Positions 9,046 through 16,560 of a DNA stretch of 64,000 nucleotides are shown here, piece by piece. The stretch is from NCBI GenBank assembly GCA_902491055.1, contig CABUGI010000002.1, positions 12,209-76,208 on the forward strand. Reading direction: 5' to 3'. Under the pieces are notes generated by a model that ran no database searches, was not told the DNA's origin, and saw nothing but the letters and a program-made list of their open reading frames with translations. Position 1 is the stretch's first letter; each line of letters opens with the position of its first letter. The translations under genes and the position numbers were made by a program. This stretch comes from an uncultured Collinsella sp. Lineage in GTDB: Bacteria; Actinomycetota; Coriobacteriia; Coriobacteriales; Coriobacteriaceae.

Positions 9046-9100
9046 TTTTTCTGCTGGAAGACCGCCGTGAGGGAAGGCAGCTCCCTCGTGGCGGCTGACA

Positions 9101-9136
9101 TTTGCCCAGATAAACCCTGCCAAAATAAACCTGTCT
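9101..9136 (-). repeat. Dispersed ~50-bp hairpin repeat, decayed copy
   Basis: TTTGCCCAGATAAACCCTGC and the following CAAAATAAACCTGTC match the family also found near 11.4, 16.1, 45.1, 48.6, 55.1 and 56.3 kb. The second arm of the hairpin is missing here. Confidence 0.8.
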
Positions 9137-9178
9137 ACTCTTTGAGCCAGAGCCGACACTAATTCAAATGGCGAAATC

Positions 9179-9212
9179 AAAGGGCGTTCTCCGTATGGAG
9201 GGCGCCCTTTTT
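9179..9212. terminator. Bidirectional terminator
   Basis: AAAGGGCG..CTCC-gtat-GGAG..CGCCCTTT is followed by a T-run on the + strand and ends next to the stop codon of the LuxR gene on the - strand, so it can serve either direction. Confidence 0.75.
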
Positions 9213-10015
9213 TATCGTGGGATGTTTTGCGTGGCAGTCATAAGGCCCAGACGGTTGCTGACGCCGAGCTTGCGATAGATGGCGTTGACGTGCTTCTTGA
9301 CGGTTGACTCGCTTATGAATAGCTCGTTTGCCATCTGTTTGTTCGTTTTGCTGCCGAGCATGAGCTGCATGATTTCGGCTTCGCGCGGTTGGATATTATG
9401 TTCTGTAATGAAAGCATTCAGCTGGTCTGTGTCTTCGGTCTGGGTGAGATTAATGCCCCGAGGATAGAGGTTGGCGAGCGCGAGGCTCGCGTGCCGAGCG
9501 ATTTCGAGCAGGATTGCGAGCTCGGTGTCGGTGAAGTCTCCGGCCGTGCGTTCGCGAAACAGGGTGATGCTTCCTAGCGGGCTGTCGTTGTGCGTGAGCG
9601 TGGCCGTACAGCCAAAGTAGACGCCCTGCGGTTCCATCCATTTGCGATAGATGGGCGTGGCATCGCGTCGCTCGACGTCCACGAGGTCGAGGTCGCGGTA
9701 GACGCCGACCTTATGTAGGTCAAAGCTCCATGTTGTATAGTCCATCGCGGCGTAGCGGTTGTAGTAGTCGCTCAGCGCGCGGTCGTCCATTCCGCTGCTT
9801 GCGGGGTGGACGTAGCGTGGGGCGTCACTGCTTGCCGCCTCGATCAGGTCGAACATGGCGATCCGATGGGGCACGAGCCCTGTCGTTCCCTCGAGGGTCT
9901 CCTTTTGCAGCTTATCGACACCGTGTGATGCGTGGATTGCAAGCGCGAGCTCGTTGAGAGCAGTCCAGGTCGTACTGTCCAACTCAATAGTCTGCTGTTT
10001 ATTGCATGGGGGCAT
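9212..10015 (-). CDS. Soluble LuxR-family regulator, divergent from aguA
   Basis: The product has 267 residues. The N-terminal ~190 residues are not membrane-spanning and look like a GAF-type sensor (..FRERTAGDFTDTELAILLEIARHASLALANL..). The C-terminal 65 residues are a LuxR helix-turn-helix (QPREAEIMQLMLGSKTNKQMA..ESTVKKHVNAIYRKLG). The ATG at 10015 is chosen over an upstream frame start because GGAAAGGA precedes it at good spacing. The gene is divergent from the complete aguA, sharing a 178-bp control region with a palindrome, so it probably controls agmatine degradation (inference). Confidence 0.87.
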   Translation of the reverse strand: MPPCNKQQTIELDSTTWTALNELALAIHASHGVDKLQKETLEGTTGLVPHRIAMFDLIEAASSDAPRYVHPASSGMDDRALSDYYNRYAAMDYTTWSFDLHKVGVYRDLDLVDVERRDATPIYRKWMEPQGVYFGCTATLTHNDSPLGSITLFRERTAGDFTDTELAILLEIARHASLALANLYPRGINLTQTEDTDQLNAFITEHNIQPREAEIMQLMLGSKTNKQMANELFISESTVKKHVNAIYRKLGVSNRLGLMTATQNIPR

Positions 10016-10077
10016 AGGGCGTCCTTTCCATTGTGGAACCCAGTATGTCATGTTCGCGGCCTGAATAGAACTTTAGG

Positions 10078-10106
10078 TCAGCGAATGGTATACCGTTGGT
10101 CGCTGA
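10078..10106. promoter_or_regulatory. Palindromic operator candidate between LuxR gene and aguA
   Basis: TCAGCGA and TCGCTGA flank a central GGTATACC palindrome, giving a 29-bp dyad between the two divergent start codons. It is a plausible site for the adjacent LuxR regulator. Confidence 0.5.
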
Positions 10107-10132
10107 AAGGGGCTCGAGGGACTATTGAGAAC

Positions 10133-10180
10133 ATCTCGGTGCGGCCGCATCATGGTCTCGTCAAGCAAAAGCACCGAGAT
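10133..10180 (+). promoter_or_regulatory. 5'-UTR hairpin directly before the aguA ribosome site
   Basis: ATCTCGGTGC (10133-10142) pairs exactly with GCACCGAGAT (10171-10180), and the Shine-Dalgarno TTAGGAG follows at once. The stem could influence translation or transcript stability. Confidence 0.55.
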
Positions 10181-10193
10181 TTAGGAGCTTGAA

Positions 10194-11315
10194 ATGAAGA
10201 CCATCTACGAGAGTGAATCCACGCCTAAGAAGGACGGGTTCTATATGCCCGGCGAGTATGAGGAGCAGGAGCGCACCTGGATTCTGTGGCCGCACCGCTC
10301 CGACGTGTGGCGCTGCGGCGCCAAGCCGGCGCAGAAGGTCTTCACCGAGATCATTAAGACCGTTGCACGCTTTCAGCCCATCACGGTAGGCGTCAACACC
10401 GAAGACTTCCCCGCGGTGTGCGAGATCTTCGACGGTGTTGAGAACGTGCGCGTTATCCACATGGAGTACAACGACAGCTGGATTCGCGACCCCGGCCCGG
10501 CGTTCCTCGTTAATGACAATGGGGAGGTGGCCCTTTCGCACTTCCACTTTAATGCTTACGGCGGTTTCATTGACGGTTTGTACTTCCCGTGGGACAAGGA
10601 TGCTTCCATTGGCCTGCAGGTGGCACAGCTTGAGCAGGTTAACCGTTATCGTCCCGAGGACTACATCCTCGAGGGTGGCTCGTTCAACTGTGATGGTCAA
10701 GGCACCGTCGTGACCACCGAGATGTGTCTGCTCAACGAGGACCGCAACCCGCAGTACACCAAGGAGCAGATTGAGGAGAAGCTCTCTGAGTATCTCGGTA
10801 TCGAAAAGGTTATCTGGATCAAGGACGGTATCGATCCGTACGAAACGAACGGTCATGTGGACGACGTCGCATGCTTTAGTGCGCCCGGCGAGGTCTGCTG
10901 CATGTGGACCGATGATCCCAACCATAAGTTCTACAAGGAGTGCCAGGAGGCGTACAAGACGCTCTCCGAGTCCACGGATGCCAAGGGTCGCAAGCTCAAG
11001 ATCCACAAGGTGATCATGCCTGCGACTTCGGTATATATGACCGAAGAGGAGGCCAGCACGATTGATCCCGTCGAGGGCGTGCTGCCGCGTACCCCCGAGG
11101 ACGCCTTCGAGCCGAGCTATCTCAATTTCCTGCCCATCAACGGAGCGGTGCTTGTGCCGCAGTTCGGTGACCCCAACGACGCCCGGGCGCTCAAGGATAT
11201 CCAGGCTGCTTATCCGGACCGTGAAGTCATCGGTATCATGACTCGCGAGGTTATCTACGGCGGCGGCAACATCCACTGCATCACCCAGCAGCAGCCCAAG
11301 GCGCGCCACAAGTAG
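10194..11315 (+). CDS. aguA: Agmatine deiminase
   Basis: This 373-residue protein is full length for the family. The substrate-binding and catalytic features are present: WIRDPGP near 96-102, LEGGS at 159-163, NGHVDDVA with His221, and the terminal GGGNIHC with nucleophile Cys362. It converts agmatine to N-carbamoylputrescine and ammonia. The ATG follows TTAGGAGCTTGAA. It is the second deiminase of this kind in the window; the truncated one at the left edge is a paralogue. A LuxR regulator reads away from it and a terminator follows, so it is probably expressed as a single gene. Confidence 0.96.
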   Translation: MKTIYESESTPKKDGFYMPGEYEEQERTWILWPHRSDVWRCGAKPAQKVFTEIIKTVARFQPITVGVNTEDFPAVCEIFDGVENVRVIHMEYNDSWIRDPGPAFLVNDNGEVALSHFHFNAYGGFIDGLYFPWDKDASIGLQVAQLEQVNRYRPEDYILEGGSFNCDGQGTVVTTEMCLLNEDRNPQYTKEQIEEKLSEYLGIEKVIWIKDGIDPYETNGHVDDVACFSAPGEVCCMWTDDPNHKFYKECQEAYKTLSESTDAKGRKLKIHKVIMPATSVYMTEEEASTIDPVEGVLPRTPEDAFEPSYLNFLPINGAVLVPQFGDPNDARALKDIQAAYPDREVIGIMTREVIYGGGNIHCITQQQPKARHK

Positions 11316-11355
11316 TAGCTCCTTGGTAAACAGGGTTTGATTATCCGTAAATGAA

Positions 11356-11388
11356 AGTCCGCCGGCTTCAATGGCCGGCGGGCTTTTT
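11356..11388 (+). terminator. Terminator after aguA
   Basis: Arms of CCGCCGGC type (AGTCCGCCGGC against GCCGGCGGGCT) are followed by TTTTT about 40 bases after the stop codon. Confidence 0.88.
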
Positions 11389-11404
11389 GTGTGGCGGCTT
11401 GGGC

Positions 11405-11454
11405 GTTTGCCCAGATAAAACCTACCAAAATAAACCTGTCCCTTTTTGGCAGGT
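11405..11454 (-). repeat. Dispersed ~50-bp hairpin repeat
   Basis: This complete copy reads GTTTGCCCAGATAAAACCTA, then CCAAAATAAACC, TGTCCCTTTTTGGCAGGT. Arms ACCTGCCAAAA/TTTTGGTAGGT on the - strand enclose the AGGGACAGGTTTA loop, with one changed pair. Confidence 0.9.
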
Positions 11455-11534
11455 GGTTTCAGCTGAACGGCGGGCCGTGCGGCTTGGGTGTGCGGGCTCA
11501 CAATCTGGGGAAACCAAACAGATTGGGGGCTTGT

Positions 11535-11705
11535 ATGATCGACTCGAAGGGAAACGTGCGACCCGAGGGCATGTTTAACAGAGCGCACCTGGCCCCCGAA
11601 GCCCAGCGCGCATACGATGCGCTACTCGAGTGCGTGCTCAACGGGCAGAAGGGCTGCGAGGTTTCGGCGCGTGCGGGCATGGATACGATCAAGGCGCTCG
11701 TATAG
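11535..11705 (+). CDS. Small ORF (57 aa), probable gene fragment
   Basis: An ATG at 11535 with GGGGG six bases upstream opens a 57-residue frame containing LAPEAQRAYDALLECVLNGQKG, which resembles the beginning of a longer domain rather than a complete protein. No family is assigned with confidence. It is followed by a decayed kinase-like gene, so the stretch 11.5-12.3 kb may be a set of remnants. Confidence 0.35.
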   Translation: MIDSKGNVRPEGMFNRAHLAPEAQRAYDALLECVLNGQKGCEVSARAGMDTIKALV

Positions 11706-11783
11706 CTTTACGCTTTCGGATGTGACACATAGGACTGCATGCGCCGCTCCCGGCTATATTGCCTCCGAGTGCTTTAGCTCATG

Positions 11784-12274
11784 GAGATAGCCGGCATCAG
11801 CGATTTCGAGAGCCTGGCAGCCGCCACGAATGCCCCGGTGTTTACACCTCAGACGGACGACTTTGGACTCGCGGTCCATATCTTCAAGATGCTCAATCGC
11901 GGAATTCATCCGTACAGTTCTGGCGAGCTGGACCTAGAATTTTTGACCTAGACGACGATATTCCGGCTCTTCCGCTCAATAGCTGCGTGTGCAATGGGCG
12001 CAGCTCCTTTGTGGGGACGCTGATCGGATATGTTGTCCCTAGTTACGCTCTTGCGATCAATGACTTTGGCAACCTTATGGGCGAGGCTTTCCGCCGGTCG
12101 CTCTTTGGCAAAGCGCATGAGCGCCTTGATGCGCGCACATGGGCGCGCCTGCTCGCCCTGTATCTGTCTGAGACGGTTGAGTGTCCGCGCGGTCATCTAT
12201 ATCACGCTTCGCAGGATGAGTGTCCCTACTGTCGAGGAGAGCGCACCCTGTTAGCTCTCTTGGCTGATTGCTGA
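11784..12274 (+). pseudogene. Remnant of a serine/threonine-kinase-like protein
   Basis: In one frame 11784-11951 reads ..TDDFGLAVHIFKMLNRGIHP.., which resembles the helix after the activation segment of bacterial kinase-like proteins (DxFALAVxIFxLLMxGxHP). A stop at 11949 ends it. The next part continues in another frame to 12274 with ..DARTWARLLALYL.. and a Cys-rich end CPRGHLYHASQDECPYC, as in kinases of the helix-hairpin-helix/zinc-ribbon group. The upstream catalytic region is absent and a frameshift lies near 11930-11950, so this is not a working gene. The family assignment is from memory of motifs. Confidence 0.5.
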
Positions 12275-12309
12275 CTGTCTTGGAGAAAGCCCGTGAGGCG
12301 GCACACAGG

Positions 12310-12960
12310 CTAATCCTGCGTGTCGCCTCCGTACATGTAGACGATAAAGCCGTCGCCGGTGTCTTGGCTGTGATCCTCCAGGATGCGCTTCATGTTGAGG
12401 TGCTCGTAGAACTGCCAATCGGAGTTGCAGTCGCTCATCAGGAAGAACTTGGTGCAGCCTGCCTTGGCGAGCTCGGCGCGCGAAAGGTCGATGAGTGTGC
12501 GGCCGAGTCCCTTGCCCTGCCACTCGGGCACGATGATGATCAGGTTGAGCTGGCCCTGGGCATACTCGTTGCCCGTGGCGGCAAAGCGGTCGGCCGTGGC
12601 CTTTTCACGACTGTCGCCAAAGAGCGAGCCCTCGAGCTTGGCATCGGCGGTCTTTGCCATCTCGGTTGCCTGGGCGAGCATCTCGTCGTAGCAGGGCTCC
12701 CACGTGGGATTGGCGCGCGGCTTGCCGTCCTCGAAGATGCCGATACAGCAGGCGGCGATAGTGCGGCCCTCGGCCTCGGCGACGAGTGCGATGGGGGAGC
12801 GTTGCAGCTGCATAGCGATGTTAAAGCGCGCGCAGAAATCGGCGGCTTCGACGTCGCCGCGGTTGCGTAGTGTGTTGCACCACAGCTGGTTGTAAATGGC
12901 GGCGATGCCGGTCAAGTCATCGAGCGTGGCGGCGCGCAGAGTTACGTTGTCAAGGCTCAT
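12310..12960 (-). CDS. GNAT-family N-acetyltransferase
   Basis: The 216-residue protein has the GNAT core: an N-terminal LRAATLDDLTGIAAIYN and the acetyl-CoA-binding segment LIIIVPEWQGKGLGRTLI (pattern Q-x-x-G-x-G). The ATG at 12960 follows GGAAGGAG. Substrate is unknown; the family acetylates amines on small molecules or proteins. It lies convergent with the kinase remnant. Confidence 0.88.
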   Translation of the reverse strand: MSLDNVTLRAATLDDLTGIAAIYNQLWCNTLRNRGDVEAADFCARFNIAMQLQRSPIALVAEAEGRTIAACCIGIFEDGKPRANPTWEPCYDEMLAQATEMAKTADAKLEGSLFGDSREKATADRFAATGNEYAQGQLNLIIIVPEWQGKGLGRTLIDLSRAELAKAGCTKFFLMSDCNSDWQFYEHLNMKRILEDHSQDTGDGFIVYMYGGDTQD

Positions 12961-13079
12961 GGAGGCTCCTTCCAGGTTGGGTCAGGCCATCTCTGAGTGT
13001 GACATGGACGCAGGATTGCCGTATCGACCATTCGGCAGACGACCCTCGATCCCTCGGGGACGGAGGGCCCTAAGAAGGA

Positions 13080-13178
13080 ATGAGGGTGGATTTTCGGACA
13101 CTTGCTCAATGAGAGTGGATAATCTCCCACTTTCGCTCGAAAAGCAGGCCACAAAAACGGGAGATTATCCACTCTCAT
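13080..13178. repeat. Palindromic element family A, copy 1
   Basis: GAGAGTGGATAATCTCCCAC (13111-13130) is the complement of the sequence at 13159-13177, giving a near-perfect hairpin. It is preceded by ATGAGGGTGGATTTTCGG and ACACTTG. The same composite occurs in opposite orientation at 61718-61816. Confidence 0.88.
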
Positions 13179-13181
13179 TCT

Positions 13182-13216
13182 GGGTAGTCGTTTAAGAATG
13201 TCCCCAACGACTACCC
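13182..13216. repeat. Hairpin with conserved GGGGACA loop
   Basis: On the - strand GGGTAGTCGTT pairs with AACGACTACCC across GGGGACATTCTTA. The loop matches the hairpin at 32229-32271 (GGGGACAGACTTA), but the arms are unrelated. Confidence 0.75.
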
Positions 13217-13401
13217 CAAAAGGAGCGTCCCCAAGTGCCAGCTTTGGCAACGACGCTGGTAGAAAAACGTCAGACACTATGACCCAATCCAGGGGCACGG
13301 AAACGACAGGAGCCCCCGCTCGTGACCGCGGGTCGGGGCTGCGACAATGTTGTTGAAGTGCCAGAGGCGCAGCCGCGCCGCAACGAGGTTGGGAGGCTCC
13401 C

Positions 13402-14523
13402 GTGCCTAGATATTCTACCGCCTTCGGAATGGACGTACACCTCAGGTCCACCACCGTCTGCGCGCTCGACGCGGAGACGGGCGAGGCCGTGACGAGGAGG
13501 TTCCGCGGCAACCCCTGGGGCGAGGTCGCGGAGTGGATGTCGGGCTTCCCCGGCCCGTCGCTCGCCGCCTACGAGAGCGGCTACCTCGGCTTCGCCCCGC
13601 AGAGGGAGCTCTCCGGGCTCGGCGTCGACTGCGTCGTCGCGGCCGTCTCCAGGGTCCCGAGGTCGGCGGCAGACCTCTCGTCCAAGAACGACCGCAACGA
13701 CGCGGCCAGGATGGCCAAGGCGATACTGTCGCACGACGTCACCCCGGTATGGGTGCCGTCCCCCGAGATCGAGGGGCTCAGGGACCTCGCCGGGGCCCAC
13801 GACGCGGCGACCGCGAGGCTCGCGGCGGCGAAGCAGCGGCTCCTGGCGTTCCTGGCCCGCCGGGGCTACGCCTACGGCGGCACGACGCCGGCCGGAAACC
13901 CCCGGAGGTACTGGACGTACGACTTCCTCAGGTGGCTCGACAAGGTCCGGCCCGCCGACGACGGCGGCATCCGGGCGCTTGCGGCGCTGAGGAGCGAGGT
14001 CGAGGCGGCCGCCGAGACGCGCGACGACCTCCTCGCCGAGTACAGGGCCGCCGTCGCGGCGGGCCCCCTCTCGGCGGAGGTCGAGGCGCTCCAGTCGATC
14101 AAGGGATGCGGCTTCGCGCTCGCCGCCGCCTTCGCGTCCGAGGTCGGCGACTTCTCGAGGTTCCGCTCCGGCAGGCAGGTGACGGCCTACTTCGGCCTCG
14201 CCCCGAAGCAGAGGTCGAGCGCGGACTCCGTGCGCCTCGGCGGGATCAGCGGGGCCGGCAACGCCCTCGTCAGGAGGCTGGCCGTCGAGGGGTCCTGGAG
14301 CTACGTCCAGGCGAGCCACCAACCGAAGCTGATGCCCAAGGGCAGCGGCGTCCCGCTCGAGGTGAGGATGCACGGGAGGAAGGGGTCCGAGCGGCTCCTG
14401 CGGCGGCGCGAGGAGATGCTCGCCCGCGGCATGCCCGCGGCGAAGGCCAACGCGGCCACCGCGGCCGAGCTCGTGAGGTGGCTCTGGGCCCTCGGCATGA
14501 TGTGCCGGGAGGGCGCGGAATAG
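13402..14523 (+). CDS. IS110-family transposase (DEDD)
   Basis: The 373-residue protein has the N-terminal RuvC-like DEDD domain, with Asp11 (FGMDVH), Glu58 (AAYESG), Asp97 and Asp100 (KNDRNDAARMAK), and the C-terminal Transposase_20 domain (SIKGCGFALAAAFASEVGD..RLGGISGAGNALVRRLAVEGSW) with its conserved Ser. All catalytic residues are present and the frame is unbroken, so the element may be active. The ATG or a GTG nearby could start it; the frame from 13402 begins with GTG (GAGGCTCCCGTG). Confidence 0.95.
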   Translation: MPRYSTAFGMDVHLRSTTVCALDAETGEAVTRRFRGNPWGEVAEWMSGFPGPSLAAYESGYLGFAPQRELSGLGVDCVVAAVSRVPRSAADLSSKNDRNDAARMAKAILSHDVTPVWVPSPEIEGLRDLAGAHDAATARLAAAKQRLLAFLARRGYAYGGTTPAGNPRRYWTYDFLRWLDKVRPADDGGIRALAALRSEVEAAAETRDDLLAEYRAAVAAGPLSAEVEALQSIKGCGFALAAAFASEVGDFSRFRSGRQVTAYFGLAPKQRSSADSVRLGGISGAGNALVRRLAVEGSWSYVQASHQPKLMPKGSGVPLEVRMHGRKGSERLLRRREEMLARGMPAAKANAATAAELVRWLWALGMMCREGAE

Positions 14524-14787
14524 ACATGGCCCCCGTCCCGGCGAGCCGGGCGGCCTTCGGGGATACCCCCTATTTCGCTGTGCGCGCGGAGCCCTCCGCA
14601 TGCGCCTCGACAGACTTGGGGAACCCCGCCGAAGGAATGGAGTGCGGGCCGGCAGAACGGTATCCGCGGATATGAGACTGAGCCGAAGGCGTCGACGACA
14701 TGCCGGGGGCGGACCGGGACGGGTTCAACGGCAGGCCCCGCCGACCGATTGCAAGCGGTCGGCGGGACCATTGTGGCTCTTGACAGC
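14524..14787 (+). ncRNA. Candidate guide RNA region of the IS110/IS1111 element
   Basis: This 264-bp stretch between the transposase stop and the right inverted repeat is G+C rich and holds hairpins such as CCCGGCGAGCCGGG-like and CCGACC-GATTGCAAGC-GGTCGG. IS1111 elements encode a guide RNA in this position; its existence here is inferred from position only, and exact ends cannot be given. Confidence 0.4.
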
Positions 14788-14807
14788 GGATTGGGTCATA
14801 TGAGCGA

Positions 14808-14947
14808 AAGCCCGCCAGAGAGAGCAAGGTGCCTTGAAGCGAGGCGGCATTGACCTTCTGGTCATGCCGCCGAAGTTGAAAGGCAGATTGCTCTCTCTGG
14901 CGGGCTTGCAGCGTCGAGCCGTTACGCGGTTTGGTAAAACCGCGTAA
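14808..14947 (-). terminator. Composite 3' structure of the DAHP synthase gene, family B copy 1
   Basis: Reading away from the - strand gene, a terminator-type stem (GTTACGCGGTTT with its complement, 14920-14947) comes first, then TCGACGCTGC, then a nested hairpin. Outer arms are AAGCCCGCCAGAGAGAGCAA (14808-14827) and its complement (14888-14907); the inner stem GGCGGCAT/ATGCCGCC carries the tip GACC-TTCT-GGTC. The same order occurs at 55175-55308 after another - strand gene. Confidence 0.7.
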
Positions 14948-15979
14948 CTAAATCCGTTCCGCGATCTCGTGGATGAGGTAGTCGGTCTTTTCCCAGCCCA
15001 GGCACGGGTCGGTGATCGACTTGCCAAAGACACCGCCGTCGACCGGCTGGTTGCCGTCCTCCAGGTAGGACTCGATCATAAAGCCCTTGACCAGCTTGGA
15101 GATGGACTCGTTGCGGCGGCAGCTGTCGAGCACCTCCTTGCAAATGCGATACTGCTCAAGCGGGCGCTTACCCGAGTTGTCGTGGTTGCAGTCGATGACC
15201 GCTGCCGGATTGGCATAGCCGGCGTGCTCGGTGTAGCGTTCGGCCAGGCGCTCCAGGTGCTCGTAGTGGTAGTTGGGGTAGGTGCGACCGTCGAGACCGA
15301 TGTAGCCACGCATAACGGCGTGTGCGAGCGGGTTGCCGTCGCACTCGACCTCCCAGTTGCGGAAGATGAAGCTCTGGTGCGCCTGCGCGGCGTAAATGGA
15401 GTTGAGCATAACGGTGGTAGAGCCGGCAGTGGGATTCTTCATGCCGACGGGTACCGAAATGCCGCTCGACACCAGGCGATGCTCCTGGTTCTCGACCGAG
15501 CGTGCGCCCACGGCAACATAGCTCAGCAGGTCAACGAGGTACTGGTAGTTGGACGGATAGAGCATCTCGTCGGCGGTGAAGAAGCCCGTTTCTTCAATAA
15601 CGCGCAGGTGCATATGGCGGATGGCCTTGACACCCTCGAGCAGGTCGTCGGGAGCCTCGGGGTTGGGGTTGTGCAGAAGACCCTTGTAACCGGTGCCCTT
15701 GGTGCGCGGCTTATTGGTGTAGACGCGCGGAATGATGATGAGCTTGTCCTTGACCTCCTCGGCGGTCTTGGCCAGTCGGTTCATATACTCAAGCACCGAA
15801 TCCTCGCGGTCGGCAGAGCACGGGCCGATGATGAGCACCTTGCGTGCGTCCTCGCCGGTAAAGACTTTGGCGACCTCGGCGTCAAATGCCTGCTTTTTGG
15901 CGGTAAGCTCGGCAGAAAGCGGCATTTCCTCGCGGATCTCCATGGGGATCGGCAGCCTGCGTTTGAATTCCATGGCCAT
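14948..15979 (-). CDS. aroF: 3-deoxy-7-phosphoheptulonate (DAHP) synthase, class I
   Basis: The 343-residue protein matches the AroF/G/H type in length and motifs: LLIGPC-like VLIIGPCSADRED, PRVYTNKPRT, KNPTAGSTT, and the metal site segment IDCNHDNSGK. It joins phosphoenolpyruvate and erythrose-4-phosphate in the first shikimate-pathway step. The start at 15979 follows GAGGAGACCCCT. It stands alone: no other aromatic pathway gene is near. Which amino acid feeds back on it cannot be told from the sequence. Confidence 0.95.
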   Translation of the reverse strand: MAMEFKRRLPIPMEIREEMPLSAELTAKKQAFDAEVAKVFTGEDARKVLIIGPCSADREDSVLEYMNRLAKTAEEVKDKLIIIPRVYTNKPRTKGTGYKGLLHNPNPEAPDDLLEGVKAIRHMHLRVIEETGFFTADEMLYPSNYQYLVDLLSYVAVGARSVENQEHRLVSSGISVPVGMKNPTAGSTTVMLNSIYAAQAHQSFIFRNWEVECDGNPLAHAVMRGYIGLDGRTYPNYHYEHLERLAERYTEHAGYANPAAVIDCNHDNSGKRPLEQYRICKEVLDSCRRNESISKLVKGFMIESYLEDGNQPVDGGVFGKSITDPCLGWEKTDYLIHEIAERI

Positions 15980-16078
15980 AGGGGTCTCCTCAATCTATAG
16001 AAAGAGCAAAAAGCGTATTGTCGAATGCTCGGCATTATCCGCTGTCGCACGCTAAAGTGCAAGCCCTTGTCACCCCGA

Positions 16079-16130
16079 AACCTACCAAAAAGGGACAGGT
16101 TTATTTTGGCAGGTTTTATCTGGGTAAACG
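16079..16130 (+). repeat. Dispersed ~50-bp hairpin repeat
   Basis: ACCTACCAAAA and TTTTGGCAGGT enclose AGGGACAGGTTTA, followed by TTATCTGGGTAAACG. Downstream bases (GGCGGATGCCGGGAGGGAGC) resemble the complement of those next to the 9.1-kb copy, so the unit may be longer than 50 bp. Confidence 0.9.
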
Positions 16131-16198
16131 TCGGCGGATGCCGGGAGGGAGCGGCGCCGCGCGGGACCCTAAGGCTGTTGTCGGTTCCCCAGGAAATA

Positions 16199-16438
16199 CC
16201 CTGTGGGCAAAAAATGCCAAATATGAGTACGGTTGCTATCTTAGTATCATATTGCCTTCGCAAAATAATAGACATAACAGCAAAATATGTTCATTAACGT
16301 AAACACATATAAGTTCGCTATAGGGCTGTTTGATCAATTTAGGGACGCGTGTAAGCTGTGAAAACGGCATTTGGGGCTGTTTTGGCTGTTACTAAAAAGG
16401 TAACAGTACTCATATTTGCCATTTTTTGCCCACGGGGC
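16199..16438. repeat. MITE-like element, 240 bp, ~36-bp inverted ends
   Basis: The left arm at 16199-16234 (..GTGGGCAAAAAATGCCAA, ATATGAGTAC..) is the near-perfect complement of the right arm at 16402-16438. The inner 165 bp are A+T-richer than the surroundings and hold no gene. It fills the 580-bp gap upstream of DAHP synthase and downstream of the ABC exporter genes. No transposase is present, so mobility would need another enzyme. Confidence 0.75.
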
Positions 16439-16560
16439 CTCGAAGGGGCTGTCAATCAGGTCCCAGGGGAGGCGGTTTGAAGGTCGCAGAACAAAAAACG
16501 GGGGCACAGGTTGTCCTGCGCCCCCGTTTTCTTGGCATTGCGGTTGTTTGCCGCCGGTTT

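Larger units (their letters stand above)
13278..14800 (+). mobile_element. IS110-family insertion sequence, IS1111-like
   Basis: The element holds one transposase gene and is bounded by 13-bp inverted repeats TATGACCCAATCC (13278-13290) and GGATTGGGTCATA (14788-14800). Short subterminal inverted repeats mark the IS1111 branch of IS110. The 5' non-coding part is about 110 bp and the 3' part about 265 bp, the side where IS1111 elements carry their guide (bridge/seek) RNA. The coding part is richer in G+C and uses AGG and CTC codons far more than neighbours, a sign of transfer. True tips may extend a few bases beyond the repeats. Confidence 0.8.

Noticed and set aside
10161..11588. 475-codon open frame opposite aguA
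   Set aside because: It is an antisense shadow extending over a terminator and a dispersed repeat; no family features.
13270..14601. Long frames in other phases within the insertion sequence
   Set aside because: High G+C removes stops in all phases; only the + frame from 13402 has the DEDD and serine-domain residues.
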